Below are positions 44,955 to 53,977 of a stretch of 64,000 nucleotides of DNA, one piece after another. Made by a program: the position numbers and the translations under genes. How positions within the stretch are numbered: the first letter of the stretch is position 1; every line of letters begins with the position of its first letter. The notes below the pieces were generated by a model. The model saw only the letters and a list, made by a program, of their open reading frames with translations. It had not been told where the DNA came from and did no database searches. The stretch covers positions 744,001-808,000 of the forward strand of contig OZ241738.1 of NCBI GenBank assembly GCA_965200925.1, written 5' to 3'. Source of the DNA: WTGU01 sp965200925 (GTDB lineage: Bacteria > Pseudomonadota > Alphaproteobacteria > UBA828).

Positions 44955-46505
44955 ATGACCGACGCGGAGCCACCGGCCCTCCGATGCCGCGGGATTCGCG
45001 TCGCATACGGAAGCCTCGTCGCGCTCGACGATCTGTCCATCGCCTTCGCGCGCGGCCGGATTCACGCCGTCGTCGGCCAGAACGGCGCCGGCAAGACGAC
45101 CTTCGCCCGCGTCGCGGCCGGCCTCGTCCGGCCCGACGCCGGCGCCCTTTCCGTCGACGGGCGCGCGCTGCGGCCTGACCGCGTCGCCGACGCGCGCGCG
45201 GCCGGGGTCGAGCTCGTCCATCAGAGTTTCGCGCTGCCGCCTTCCTTCACCGTCGCGGAAGCGCTGGAATTCGGCGCCGGCCGCGGGATCGGGTTTTACA
45301 GCCGGCGCCGCCTCCTGGCGCGCTGCCGCGAACGCCTGAAGGCCCTCGGCCTCGACGTCGATCCTCGCTACCGTATCCGCGACCTGCCCGTCGAGGCGCA
45401 ACAAGGGGTGGAGATCGCGCGCGCCCTGGTGGCGGATGCGAAGGTCCTGATCCTGGATGAACCGACGGCCGTCCTGCCGCCGCCCGGCATCGAGGCCCTG
45501 TTCGACCGCCTTCGCGGCCTCAAGCGGCGCGGGGTCACGGTAATCCTGATCCTGCACAAGATCCGGGAGGTCCTGGCGGTCGCGGATACGGTCTCTGTCC
45601 TGCGCGGCGGCAGGCTGGTCGCCGGCCCCTTGCCTCGCGAGCAGGCGGACCGCGGGAGCATCGGCGCGATGATCGTGGGTCCTGCCGCCGCGGCCACCGA
45701 CACGGGCACCGCCGCGGCCCGCGCGGGCGCGGGGAAGGCGCGCTGCCCGCCGGCCTCCGGCGGCGCGGCGGTTCTCGACCTGACGAACGTCAGCACGACG
45801 GAAGAGGCCGGGGAGCCGCCCCTCGATCGCGTCTCCCTCGCCGTGAAGCCGGGAGAGATCGTCGGGATCGCCGGCGTTCAGGGCAACGGCCAGCGGACGC
45901 TGGTCCAGACCATCGCCGGCCTCGCGCGCGTGGGCGGCGGCGACATCCGCTTAGGCGGCGTCCGAGCGACCGGCGCCAGCCCGGCGGAGCGCCGCGCGCT
46001 GGGCCTCCGGGTCGTCCCGTTCGAGCGCAACAGCGAGGGCCTCAGCCTGACGAGTCGGCTGTGGGAGAACTGGGCTGTCCGCGAATTGCTGCAACGCCCG
46101 CTGTTCGGCCTCGTGAAGCCGGCCGAATTGCGCCGGCGGTGCGACGAGGCCTTGAAGACCTGGGGCGTGCGCTACGCCTCGACCACCCAGAACGCCGGCA
46201 CCCTTTCGGGCGGCAATGCCCAGAAGGTCATTCTCGCGCGCGAGATCGACGGCGACGCCGGCGTCATCATCGCGGCGCAACCGGCCCGCGGCCTCGACAT
46301 CGGCGCCGCCGCCTTCGTCTGGTCCGCATTGCGCGCGGCCGCCGCGCGCGGCTGCGGCGTGCTTCTCGTCTCCTCCGATCTCGACGAACTGTTCGATGTC
46401 GGCGACCGCCTCCTGGTGATGCTATCGGGCCGGATCGTCGGCGAATTCGCACCGCCCTACGACATCGGCGCGGTGGGCCGCGCCATGACCGGGGCGTCGG
46501 GGTGA
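44955..46505 (+). CDS. ABC transporter ATPase with two ABC domains (nucleoside type)
   Basis: A 516-residue protein with two ATPase domains as in the YufO/NupO and sugar-type transporters. The first Walker A is GQNGAGKTT (41-49) with LILDEPTAVL further on; the second domain has GVQGNGQRTLVQT and LSGGNAQKVILAREI, and VIIAAQPARGLD in place of a canonical Walker B, a known degeneration for the second domain of this type. It drives the two permeases downstream. Its stop overlaps the GTG of the next gene. Confidence 0.9.
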   Translation: MTDAEPPALRCRGIRVAYGSLVALDDLSIAFARGRIHAVVGQNGAGKTTFARVAAGLVRPDAGALSVDGRALRPDRVADARAAGVELVHQSFALPPSFTVAEALEFGAGRGIGFYSRRRLLARCRERLKALGLDVDPRYRIRDLPVEAQQGVEIARALVADAKVLILDEPTAVLPPPGIEALFDRLRGLKRRGVTVILILHKIREVLAVADTVSVLRGGRLVAGPLPREQADRGSIGAMIVGPAAAATDTGTAAARAGAGKARCPPASGGAAVLDLTNVSTTEEAGEPPLDRVSLAVKPGEIVGIAGVQGNGQRTLVQTIAGLARVGGGDIRLGGVRATGASPAERRALGLRVVPFERNSEGLSLTSRLWENWAVRELLQRPLFGLVKPAELRRRCDEALKTWGVRYASTTQNAGTLSGGNAQKVILAREIDGDAGVIIAAQPARGLDIGAAAFVWSALRAAAARGCGVLLVSSDLDELFDVGDRLLVMLSGRIVGEFAPPYDIGAVGRAMTGASG

Positions 46506-47539
46506 GCCAGGGGCTCGGCGCGGCGGTTCGCGCGCTCGCCTTCATCACACTCGCCCTCGCGCTGTGCGGGATCGTCTTCGAGCTGGCCGGCTACTCGGCC
46601 CTCGCGATGTTCGAGGGCTTCGCCGAAGGCGCCTTCCTGCGCGCGGGCGGGGTGGAGCAGAGCCTGCGCTGGGCCCTGCCGTTGTTCATCACCGCCACGG
46701 GCGTCGCGATTTCCTTCCGCTGCGGCTTCTTCAACATCGGTGCCCAGGGCCAGTTCTACGTCGGGTCCATTTGCGCCGCCTTCGTGGCCCACGCGCTCGC
46801 CGGCGCGCCCCCGGCCCTGGTCCTCGCGGCCGCCTTTCCGGCCGGCATGGCGGGCGGCGCCCTGTGGGCGCTCTGGCCCGGCTACCTCCGGCTCCGCTCC
46901 GGCACCGATGAAGTCATCACCACCCTCATGGGGAACTTCATCGCCTCCCTGATGCTGGTCTACGTCACCTCGGGGCCGCTCAAGGATCCGTCCGGAACCG
47001 GCCAGCAGGCCTCCAGCCCGATGCTGCCGGCGGCCTACCGGATCAGCGATTCCCAGGGCGTGTCGCCGACCATCGTCGCCATCGCCGTGGCCGTCGCCCT
47101 GGCCATGTGGGTGCTGGTCAATCGCACGCCGTTCGGCCTGTTGGCGAGCCTCGCCGGGCGCAATCCGGTCATGGTGCGATTCCAGGGCGCGCGGCTCTGG
47201 CAGCTCGGCCTGTCGAGTTTCCTGATCGCCGGCGCCCTCGCCGGGCTCGCGGGCACGGTCGAGCTGTTCGGCCCGACGGGGCGCATCGCGAGCGGGTTTC
47301 TGCCGACCCACGGCTTCACCGCGGTTCTGATCGCACTGGTCGCGACTCTATCGGTCCTGGGGACGGCGGTCGTGAGTCTGTTCTTCGGCGGGCTTGCCTC
47401 CGCGGCGCTCTACCTGCCCATCGTGGCGGGCCTTCCCGCCGCCGCCATCGACATCTTCAACGCCTCCATCGCGCTCTTCATTACCGCGAAGTCGGGGTTG
47501 CTGAACCGCCTCCTGCGCCTCGGGAAGCTGCCGACATGA
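46502..47539 (+). CDS. Nucleoside-type ABC permease, first subunit
   Basis: A 345-residue polytopic permease (BPD_transp_2 type) with SFRCGFFNIGAQGQFYVGS and LRSGTDEVITTLMGNFIASL, typical of the YufP/BmpB type. The start is a GTG at 46502 within the ATPase stop (GTGA). It pairs with the permease at 47536. Confidence 0.88.
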   Translation: MSQGLGAAVRALAFITLALALCGIVFELAGYSALAMFEGFAEGAFLRAGGVEQSLRWALPLFITATGVAISFRCGFFNIGAQGQFYVGSICAAFVAHALAGAPPALVLAAAFPAGMAGGALWALWPGYLRLRSGTDEVITTLMGNFIASLMLVYVTSGPLKDPSGTGQQASSPMLPAAYRISDSQGVSPTIVAIAVAVALAMWVLVNRTPFGLLASLAGRNPVMVRFQGARLWQLGLSSFLIAGALAGLAGTVELFGPTGRIASGFLPTHGFTAVLIALVATLSVLGTAVVSLFFGGLASAALYLPIVAGLPAAAIDIFNASIALFITAKSGLLNRLLRLGKLPT

Positions 47540-48438
47540 GCGAGTTCCACGAGTTCATGGTCGCGATATTGCGTTCGGGCACACCGTTGATTTACGTCAC
47601 GATGGCCGGCGTCATCGCGCAGCGCGCGGGCGTCTGGCATCTCGGCCTCGAGGGCGTCATGATCGTCGGCGCCTGCGCGACGATCCTCGGGATCGTGTTC
47701 ACGGGCTCGTTTCTCGCGGCGATCGTGATCGCGTTCGCGCTGTGCGTCGCCGCCTCCGTCCTGCTCTGGTTCGTCATCGAGAAGCTCGGCGCCAACCCGA
47801 TCATCGCGGGGCTCGGCCTGACGGGGCTGGGCATCGGCGGCACGGCGCTGGCCGTCCAGGCTCTGTTCGGAAGCCTGGCCGCGGTCGCCGCGCCGTTCGG
47901 CGTTCCACGGATCGGCGGCGCCTTCGGCCCCTACGGGACGCTCTCCGTCTTCGTTCTGGCGATGCCGGGCGTCGTTTTCGGCATGTGGGTGCTGCTGCGC
48001 CGCACCCGCTTCGGCCTGCGCCTGGCCGCTGCCGGGGAGCATCCTCTGGCGGCGCGAAGCGTCGGAGCCAGCCCGGCGCGGATGCGGCTCGTCGCGCTGG
48101 CGCTGGGCGGACTCTTCTGCGCCGTCGGCGGTGCCGAGCTGGCGGCCGGCGGCCTGCACATCTTCGCCCAGAACATGACCGCCGGGCGCGGCTTCATGAG
48201 CTTCGCCGCCGTCATTTTCGGGGCGGCTCATCCCGTCGGCGCCGCTTTCGCCGCGCTGTTCTTCAGCCTGGTGGGAGTCGCGGGGATTCGCCTGCAGCTG
48301 CTCTTCGGCGCAAGCGTTCCCCACGACGTGCTGCTCTCCCTCCCGTATCTCGCGACGATCCTCGGCGTCTGGATCAGCGGGCGGATGCGCGGCGGCACGA
48401 AGGCCGCCGCCGAAGCCTCCGAACTTCGCGACCATTGA
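47536..48438 (+). CDS. Nucleoside-type ABC permease, second subunit
   Basis: A 300-residue polytopic permease with the YufQ-type opening RSGTPLIYVTMAGVIAQRAG and the loop RRTRFGLRLAAAGEHPLAARSVG. It starts inside the stop of the previous gene (ATGA) and completes the transporter. Placement 7 kb from a RutR-like regulator and a uracil-DNA-glycosylase-like gene suggests a nucleobase or nucleoside substrate. Confidence 0.88.
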   Translation: MSEFHEFMVAILRSGTPLIYVTMAGVIAQRAGVWHLGLEGVMIVGACATILGIVFTGSFLAAIVIAFALCVAASVLLWFVIEKLGANPIIAGLGLTGLGIGGTALAVQALFGSLAAVAAPFGVPRIGGAFGPYGTLSVFVLAMPGVVFGMWVLLRRTRFGLRLAAAGEHPLAARSVGASPARMRLVALALGGLFCAVGGAELAAGGLHIFAQNMTAGRGFMSFAAVIFGAAHPVGAAFAALFFSLVGVAGIRLQLLFGASVPHDVLLSLPYLATILGVWISGRMRGGTKAAAEASELRDH

Positions 48439-48552
48439 CCCGCTGCCCGGCTGTGCGGTCCGGGTGCGGCGGTCTACCCGACTCCGGTGGCCCGCGCCGT
48501 GTCCGGCCGCTATCATGGGGCGGTCGGCTGCGGCAGGCGGGAGAGCGGGGCG

Positions 48553-48816
48553 ATGGTCGAGCTGGCGGCGTTCGCCGCGCTGCGGGGGCTGATTGAGGAG
48601 GCCGAGGCGGTCGCGCAGCGCCTCATGCCGAACGAGCGCGAGATGCTGCACAGCCTCCGGTCGAAATACGCCGCCCCGGCCGACGTCGACCCCTTCGACA
48701 GGACCGCCCTCGAGGTCATGCTCCGCAACGTCGAGATCCGCAAGGGCTACGACTTCGACCCGCGGCGGGACGGCGGCCGGGTCATCGACCTGCCCCGGCG
48801 CGGCGGCACGCGGTAG
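48553..48816 (+). CDS. Conserved-looking small protein, 87 residues
   Basis: A helical N-terminal half (LRGLIEEAEAVAQRLMPNE) followed by FDRTALEVMLRNVEIRKGYDFDPRR and a tail IDLPRRGG. I recall similar small alphaproteobacterial proteins but no function. The start at 48553 follows GGGAGAG; a GTG at 48487 would add 22 residues. Confidence 0.55.
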   Translation: MVELAAFAALRGLIEEAEAVAQRLMPNEREMLHSLRSKYAAPADVDPFDRTALEVMLRNVEIRKGYDFDPRRDGGRVIDLPRRGGTR

Positions 48817-48834
48817 GGGCCACCCGACCGGAGA

Positions 48835-49090
48835 GGTGGTCGCGGACGCCATCGACGCGGGCCGCCCGGCGGGGGCCAAGGCCCTGGCGCGCAACCTGAT
48901 CCACGAGTGGAAGGGGTTGCACGACCTTTATTGCGACCGGATCCCGGGATATGCTGACCAGGATTGCGCGGAAGTTCGGGGAAGGCGAGGTGTAAGCCGT
49001 TGACACTTCTACGAGAGCCTGGAGCGGATTCCGCCCGAATACTGGACCCGCCCCGGCAAGCGGCAGCCCGCGCGCCTCGTGGGCGGATGA
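48835..49090 (+). pseudogene. Remnant of an unidentified gene
   Basis: The frame with base 48839 reads VVADAIDAGRPAGAKALARNL and EWKGLHDLYCDRIPGYADQD, then meets a TGA at 49001; the same frame continues HFYESLERIPPEYWTRPGK to a stop overlapping 49087. A neighbouring frame reads MLTRIARKFGEGEV between the two, as if indels had scrambled one gene. No family recognised. This fills the otherwise gene-free 312 bases before the binding protein. Confidence 0.35.
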
Positions 49091-49128
49091 ACGACTCGAT
49101 CGAGAGGAATAGCGGGAGGGAGAATCCG

Positions 49129-50319
49129 ATGTGGAAGAAGACGCTTGGAGCGGTCGCGGCCGGGGCGCTCCTGACCGCCGGGGCGGCCGAGGCACGGGCG
49201 GCGGACGCCGACCCCATCGTCGTCGGCTTCGCCGTCTCCACCAGCGGCTGGCAGGCTGCCTATACCGGGCCCGCGACCCTGGCGGCGCAGATCAGGCTGG
49301 ACGAGATCAACGAGGCCGGCGGCCTCCTCGGCAGGCAGCTGACGATCGCCCAGGCGGATTCGAAATCCGAGCGCGAGGAGGGCGTCAAGGCCGGGCAGTT
49401 CGTCATTGATCGGGGCGCCAGCGTCGTCTTCGTCGATTGCGACTTCGACATGGGGGCGCCCGCGGCGAACGTGGCGCAAAACGCGGGCCTCGTCTCGCTC
49501 TTCCTCTGCGCCGGCGACGCCAAGGCGGGGATCGAAGGGATCGGGCCGTTCGCCTTCACCGGCGGCCAGGCGGCGCATCTCGACGGCGCCTCCGTCGCGA
49601 AATACGCCTACGAATCGCGCGGCGCCCGCACCGCCTGGCTGCTCCGCGATGACACCATCGAGTACAACAAGTCGGTCTGTGCCGGCTTCGAATGGGCTTG
49701 GCCGCAGCTGGAGGGGACCGAGCTCCTCGGGATCGACGTGTTCCAGAACAACGACCCGTCGATTCAGGGTCAGATCGACCGCATCAAGGCGCTGGACACC
49801 GCGCCGGATGTCATCGCCCTCTGCTCCTACGTGCCGGGTGCGGCCTCGGCGCTGCGCCAGATGCGGGCGTCGGGAGTCGATACCCTGGTCGTCTCCGGCG
49901 TCGCCATGGACGGTCATTACTGGCTCGACGCGGTGCCCAACCTGAGCGATTTCTGCGCGGCGACGTTCAGCTCGATTTACGGCGACGCCGGCGCGGAGGT
50001 GAAGGCATTCTTCGACAAGCTCGAGGCCAGGGAGGGCGGATCCACCGCCACCTCTCTGCCGATCGCGGGCTACGTGCTGATGGACCTCTGGGCCAAGGCC
50101 GTCGAGCGCGCCGGCTCGCTCGATTCCGCGGCGGTGACGGCCGAGATGGAGAAGATGACGGACGAGTCGACCCTCATGGGGCCCCGCAGTTTCTCCGACC
50201 AGCTGCACATACAGGACAAGGCGCGTTACGCGATCGTCTGCACGGACGAGGGCAAGACCCGGATGGTGGATTACGTCACCGCCGGCCCGATTCCGAAAAG
50301 CGTGCTGCTCAAGAACTGA
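49129..50319 (+). CDS. Periplasmic Liv-type substrate-binding protein, second of its kind
   Basis: A 396-residue Peripla_BP_6-type protein, closely related to that at 24802 (VDCDFDMGAPAANVAQNAG here against VDCDYDFGAPAALQAQNAG there; FQNNDPSIQGQ against YQNEDPSIQAQ). The start at 49129 follows GGGAGGGAG, with a Sec signal peptide MWKKTLGAVAAGALLTAGAA. No permease or ATPase lies beside it, so it may feed the Liv operon at 21156-24638. An NTF2-like gene follows 47 bases downstream. Confidence 0.87.
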   Translation: MWKKTLGAVAAGALLTAGAAEARAADADPIVVGFAVSTSGWQAAYTGPATLAAQIRLDEINEAGGLLGRQLTIAQADSKSEREEGVKAGQFVIDRGASVVFVDCDFDMGAPAANVAQNAGLVSLFLCAGDAKAGIEGIGPFAFTGGQAAHLDGASVAKYAYESRGARTAWLLRDDTIEYNKSVCAGFEWAWPQLEGTELLGIDVFQNNDPSIQGQIDRIKALDTAPDVIALCSYVPGAASALRQMRASGVDTLVVSGVAMDGHYWLDAVPNLSDFCAATFSSIYGDAGAEVKAFFDKLEAREGGSTATSLPIAGYVLMDLWAKAVERAGSLDSAAVTAEMEKMTDESTLMGPRSFSDQLHIQDKARYAIVCTDEGKTRMVDYVTAGPIPKSVLLKN

Positions 50320-50366
50320 AACCCGCCCGGCTTGACGCGGGCGAGGCGGGCGAAGGGGAGGGAGGC

Positions 50367-50837
50367 ATGACGGCGAGCGACCTCGAACGCCGCGTCGATA
50401 CGCTCGAATCGGTCGAGGCGATCAAGCGTCTGAAGCACCAGTATTGCGCCTATTGCGACGACGGTTACGACCCGGACGGCATCGCCTCGCAATTCGTCGA
50501 GGACGGCGTGTGGGACGGCGGTGCCGCCTTCGGGCGGTACGAGGGGCGGGACGCCATCCGCACCTTCTTCGCCGGCGTCTCGGAACGGATCGTCTTCGCA
50601 GGCCATCTCGTGACCAACGAGCGCATCGACGTGGACGTGGCGACCGACACCGCGTGCGGCCGCTGGTGGATCATCATGCCGGCGACCATGCTCGAAGACG
50701 GCAAGAAAACGGCGACCTGGCTTCTCGGCGAGTACGACGACCGATACGTCCGGCGGGGCGGCGTCTGGCTGTTCCAGTCGCTCCGGGCGACGATCCATTT
50801 CGTGAAGCCGCACAAGGACGGCTGGGCGGAGGCGTGA
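50367..50837 (+). CDS. NTF2-like (SnoaL-type) small protein, second copy
   Basis: A 156-residue paralogue of the protein at 20538, sharing GYDPDG, FVEDGVWDG, GRDAIRTFFAG and the C-terminal PHKDGW. GGGAGGGAGG precedes the ATG at 50367. It follows a binding protein whose paralogue lies near the first copy. An enzyme or carrier acting on the imported ligand would fit; unproven. Confidence 0.8.
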   Translation: MTASDLERRVDTLESVEAIKRLKHQYCAYCDDGYDPDGIASQFVEDGVWDGGAAFGRYEGRDAIRTFFAGVSERIVFAGHLVTNERIDVDVATDTACGRWWIIMPATMLEDGKKTATWLLGEYDDRYVRRGGVWLFQSLRATIHFVKPHKDGWAEA

Positions 50838-50870
50838 GCCGGACGCACCGTCGCTGCATCGCCCGGGGGG

Positions 50871-51680
50871 TCATCGGGCGTCGGACGGAAGCGCCTCCTG
50901 CCATCCTCTCTCCGCGAGCAGTGCCGCGAAGGTGAACGTGCTTGCCGCTTGCGCGGGGATGTGCCGGCTCACGCGGCTGCCGCCCACGGTGAAGAACTGG
51001 AACTCCCGGTGCAGGCAGCCGGCCGGACAGTCCCCCCAGGCCCGCCGGAGGACGACATGCCATGTCCCGCGCACCTTCGACGCCTCGATATCGGAGCCGT
51101 CTCCCAGGAACATGTCGGGCTGCGCGTAGTCGATTCCGTCCAGTGCCGAGTAAAGCAGGCTGGCCAGGGAAGTGTTCGCGTGCTCATCGACGTAAAAGAC
51201 GGCGAGGGGTGAAAACGAAAACAGTTTCACGCCCCACAAGCCGAGGCGGGCATTGAGGGCGTCGAACTCCGCGTGTCCGGTGCGCAGCGCGACGGGTCCG
51301 GTCGCGTCGTCGAGAAGGCCGGAGACGACGTCGAACAGGTCCGGCTCGAACGCCACCAGGATCGTCCCGAAGCCATGGGTCTGTCGCGCGGTCACCTCTG
51401 CCGTCGCCGGATAGGCGTCCCGGAGCCGGGAAAGCATTGAACCGATCTCGTGGGCGAGCGTGCGTCGGCGTTCCGCCTCCATCAGCAAAGCGCCGCTTTC
51501 GCGCCGTAGAATCCGGTCGGCCAGGACGACGGATTCGGAGGGCGCGGGCGACGACGTGGTTTCCAGGCGGGAGACGACCGGCGGGTTGAAGTCCTCGAGG
51601 GCTTTCTCGTTCGGGAGATTCCCGCAAGCCCCCAGGGCCAGGGCGCAACAGGCCGCGGCGAGGACGGGAAGCGCCTTCAT
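50871..51680 (-). CDS. Unknown lipoprotein, 269 residues
   Basis: A predicted lipoprotein with a signal peptide ending LALGAC (Cys19). The mature part has a helical region (LLMEAERRRTLAHEIGSMLSRL, about 66-88, cited in part), then mixed strands with two Cys in DCPAGCLH near residue 213. I recognise no family. It stands alone on the minus strand between the NTF2-like gene and the GST gene. Confidence 0.65.
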   Translation of the reverse strand: MKALPVLAAACCALALGACGNLPNEKALEDFNPPVVSRLETTSSPAPSESVVLADRILRRESGALLMEAERRRTLAHEIGSMLSRLRDAYPATAEVTARQTHGFGTILVAFEPDLFDVVSGLLDDATGPVALRTGHAEFDALNARLGLWGVKLFSFSPLAVFYVDEHANTSLASLLYSALDGIDYAQPDMFLGDGSDIEASKVRGTWHVVLRRAWGDCPAGCLHREFQFFTVGGSRVSRHIPAQAASTFTFAALLAERGWQEALPSDAR

Positions 51681-51719
51681 GCGGGCTCCTGCCGCGTCCC
51701 GATCGGTCCCGTCTCGCGG

Positions 51720-52343
51720 TCAGCTCAGCGGGATCATCACGTGGGTGCGGAATGGCGGGCGCTCCCGGAGCCGGTCGTACCAGGCCGCGACGTTGGCGAG
51801 CGGGGGCCGCTCGATGTCGAGGGCGTGGTAGCGGTAGCAGGCGGCGCCGACCGCGATGTCGCCCATGGTCGGCGTGTCGCCGGCGACGAAGCGCTGCCCC
51901 GCCAGATGAGCGTCCAGGATGCGCCAGGTCTCGCCCATGGCCCGCGCCGCCTCGGCGATGCGCACCGTGTCGCGTTGCGCGGCCGGGGTTCGCACAAGGC
52001 CGATGAAGACGGGGGCGAGATCGGGCAGCAGCGTGGTCTGCATCCAGTCGAGCCAGCGGTCGGCGGCGGCCCGCGCAGCGGGGTCCTCCGGCCACAGCCC
52101 GCCGGCGCCGTAACGCGCCGCGAGATAGCGGACGATGCTGTGCGATTCCCAGACGACGGTGCCGTCGCTATCGACGATCGCGGGCACCAGGCGGTTGGGG
52201 TTGAGCGCGCCGTATTCCGCCGTGTCGAGCCCGCCGAAGGGGCCGCCCGCGTCCTTCCGCTCGTGCGCGAGCCCGAGCTCGCCCACGGTCCACATCACCT
52301 TCTGCACGTTGATCGAGTTCTTGCGTCCCCACACGATCAGCAT
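51720..52343 (-). CDS. Glutathione S-transferase family protein
   Basis: A 207-residue GST. The thioredoxin-like N-terminal domain opens LIVWGRKNSINVQKVMW, with NPNRLVPAIVDSDG (cis-Pro region) and ESHSIVRYLAARYG (glutathione-binding Glu-Ser). The C-terminal helical domain includes GDTPTMGDIAVGAACYR. Likely cytoplasmic; substrate unknown. Confidence 0.9.
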   Translation of the reverse strand: MLIVWGRKNSINVQKVMWTVGELGLAHERKDAGGPFGGLDTAEYGALNPNRLVPAIVDSDGTVVWESHSIVRYLAARYGAGGLWPEDPAARAAADRWLDWMQTTLLPDLAPVFIGLVRTPAAQRDTVRIAEAARAMGETWRILDAHLAGQRFVAGDTPTMGDIAVGAACYRYHALDIERPPLANVAAWYDRLRERPPFRTHVMIPLS

Positions 52344-52547
52344 GTTCCCCTCCACCGCCGGCGCCCGCGCCAGTATGCCCGAACGCATCCGTTCGTGGAA
52401 CGCACCGGGGGACGATCGCGGCGGTTCGTGATTGATGGACGGGGGCAGGGGGCTTAAGCTGTGCGTCGCGACGGATGCGGCGCGGGCGCTACGCGGCGAG
52501 CGGTGACGGGGCCGCGAGGGTTCCCGCTGGAGATGGAGGCAGAGACG

Positions 52548-53846
52548 ATGGCACGGACGCTGTTCAAGAACGTGACGATCTTCGATGGCAACGCCAAGCG
52601 CTCCTACGCGGGCGAGGTGATGCTCCAGGGCAACCTGATCGAGAAGGTCGCGAGGGGCAGAGGCAAGATCAAGGCCAATGGCGCGACGGTGGTGGATGGC
52701 GCCGGCGCCACCCTGATGCCGGGGCTGGTCGAGCCGCACGCCCATGTCTGCTACACGGATTGCGCGAGCCTGCCGGAGATCGGGCGCCTGCCGCCCGAGG
52801 AGCACATGGTGCTCGCCCTCGACAACGCGAAGAAGATGCTCGACCACGGCTTCACGAGCCTCTTCTCCGCCGCCGGCGTCGGCTACAACAAGCTCCGCAT
52901 CGAGCCGGTGCTGCGCGACGTGATCGCCGCCGGGCGCTATCCGGGGCCGCGCCTCAAGGCGGCCTCCCCGGAGATCGTCGCCTCCGGCGGGCTTACCGAC
53001 GAGCGCATGTTCCACATGCACCAGGAGTCGGTCGGCTATATCGCCGACGGCCCGGACGAGGTGCGCAAAGCCTGCCGCATCTGCGTGCGGGAAGGCGTGG
53101 ACAACCTGAAGATCAACATCTCCGGCGACGAGTTTGCCCATCCGGGGCAGTCGGAGAAGATCACCTATTTCGACGCCGAGGTGGCCGCTGCGGCCGAGGT
53201 GGCGCGCGAGTCCGGGGTGAACATCGCCACCCATGCGCGCGCCGACAAGGCGGTGCGGCTCGCGCTCAAGCACGGCATCGACATCATCTACCACGCGGAC
53301 TACGCGACGCCGAAGACCCTCGACATGCTCGAGGCGAAGAAGAAGGACGTCTATCTCGCGCCGGCGATCGGAGTGATCTATACGACGGCGCACGAGGCCG
53401 CCGACTGGGGAATCACCCGGGAGGTCGCGGAGGGCTACAACCTGTTCCGCCAGATGGAGTTCACGGTGCGCACCTACCAGGAGGTGCGCAAGCGCGGCAT
53501 CCGGGCCATGCCCGGCGGCGACTACGGCTTCGCCTGGAACCCCATCGGCACCAACGCCCGCGACCTGGAGCACTTCGTCAACCTGTTCGGCTATTCGCCG
53601 GCCGAGGCGCTGATCGGCGCGACCAAATGGGCCGGCGAGCTCATGGGCATGAACGTCGGCATGGTCAAGGAGGGCTATCTCGCCGACCTGCTGCTGGTCG
53701 ACGGGGACCCGACCAAGGACGTCTCGATCATGATGGATACCGACAACCTGCTCATGATCATGAAGGACGGCGCCTATCACCGCGCGCCCGACGAGGTCCG
53801 CCTCGCCCGGCGCCGGCGCCCCGCGGCGCCCGCCGCCGCCGAGTAG
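52548..53846 (+). CDS. Amidohydrolase family protein
   Basis: A 432-residue TIM-barrel metal hydrolase. His64 and His66 in PGLVEPHAHV begin the metal site; LKINISG around residue 186 and IATHARADK around 225 supply the Lys and His, and GGDYGFAW near 325 the late Asp. LADLLLVDGDP near the end is the usual closing strand. Start at 52548; an ATG at 52533 is possible. It would hydrolyse an amide, lactam or similar; the HyuAB and Liv context suggests a nitrogen compound. Confidence 0.88.
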   Translation: MARTLFKNVTIFDGNAKRSYAGEVMLQGNLIEKVARGRGKIKANGATVVDGAGATLMPGLVEPHAHVCYTDCASLPEIGRLPPEEHMVLALDNAKKMLDHGFTSLFSAAGVGYNKLRIEPVLRDVIAAGRYPGPRLKAASPEIVASGGLTDERMFHMHQESVGYIADGPDEVRKACRICVREGVDNLKINISGDEFAHPGQSEKITYFDAEVAAAAEVARESGVNIATHARADKAVRLALKHGIDIIYHADYATPKTLDMLEAKKKDVYLAPAIGVIYTTAHEAADWGITREVAEGYNLFRQMEFTVRTYQEVRKRGIRAMPGGDYGFAWNPIGTNARDLEHFVNLFGYSPAEALIGATKWAGELMGMNVGMVKEGYLADLLLVDGDPTKDVSIMMDTDNLLMIMKDGAYHRAPDEVRLARRRRPAAPAAAE

Positions 53847-53977
53847 GGCGCGCGCGACGCCTGCGAAGGCCGGGGCTGCACCGCGCGGCCCCGCGCCATC
53901 GTCCCCGCCGGGCGGCCGCGAGGTCCGCCCCCGACCGGCCGCGCCGGCCGCTCGCCCGCGCAACCGTGGAGCTGCCC

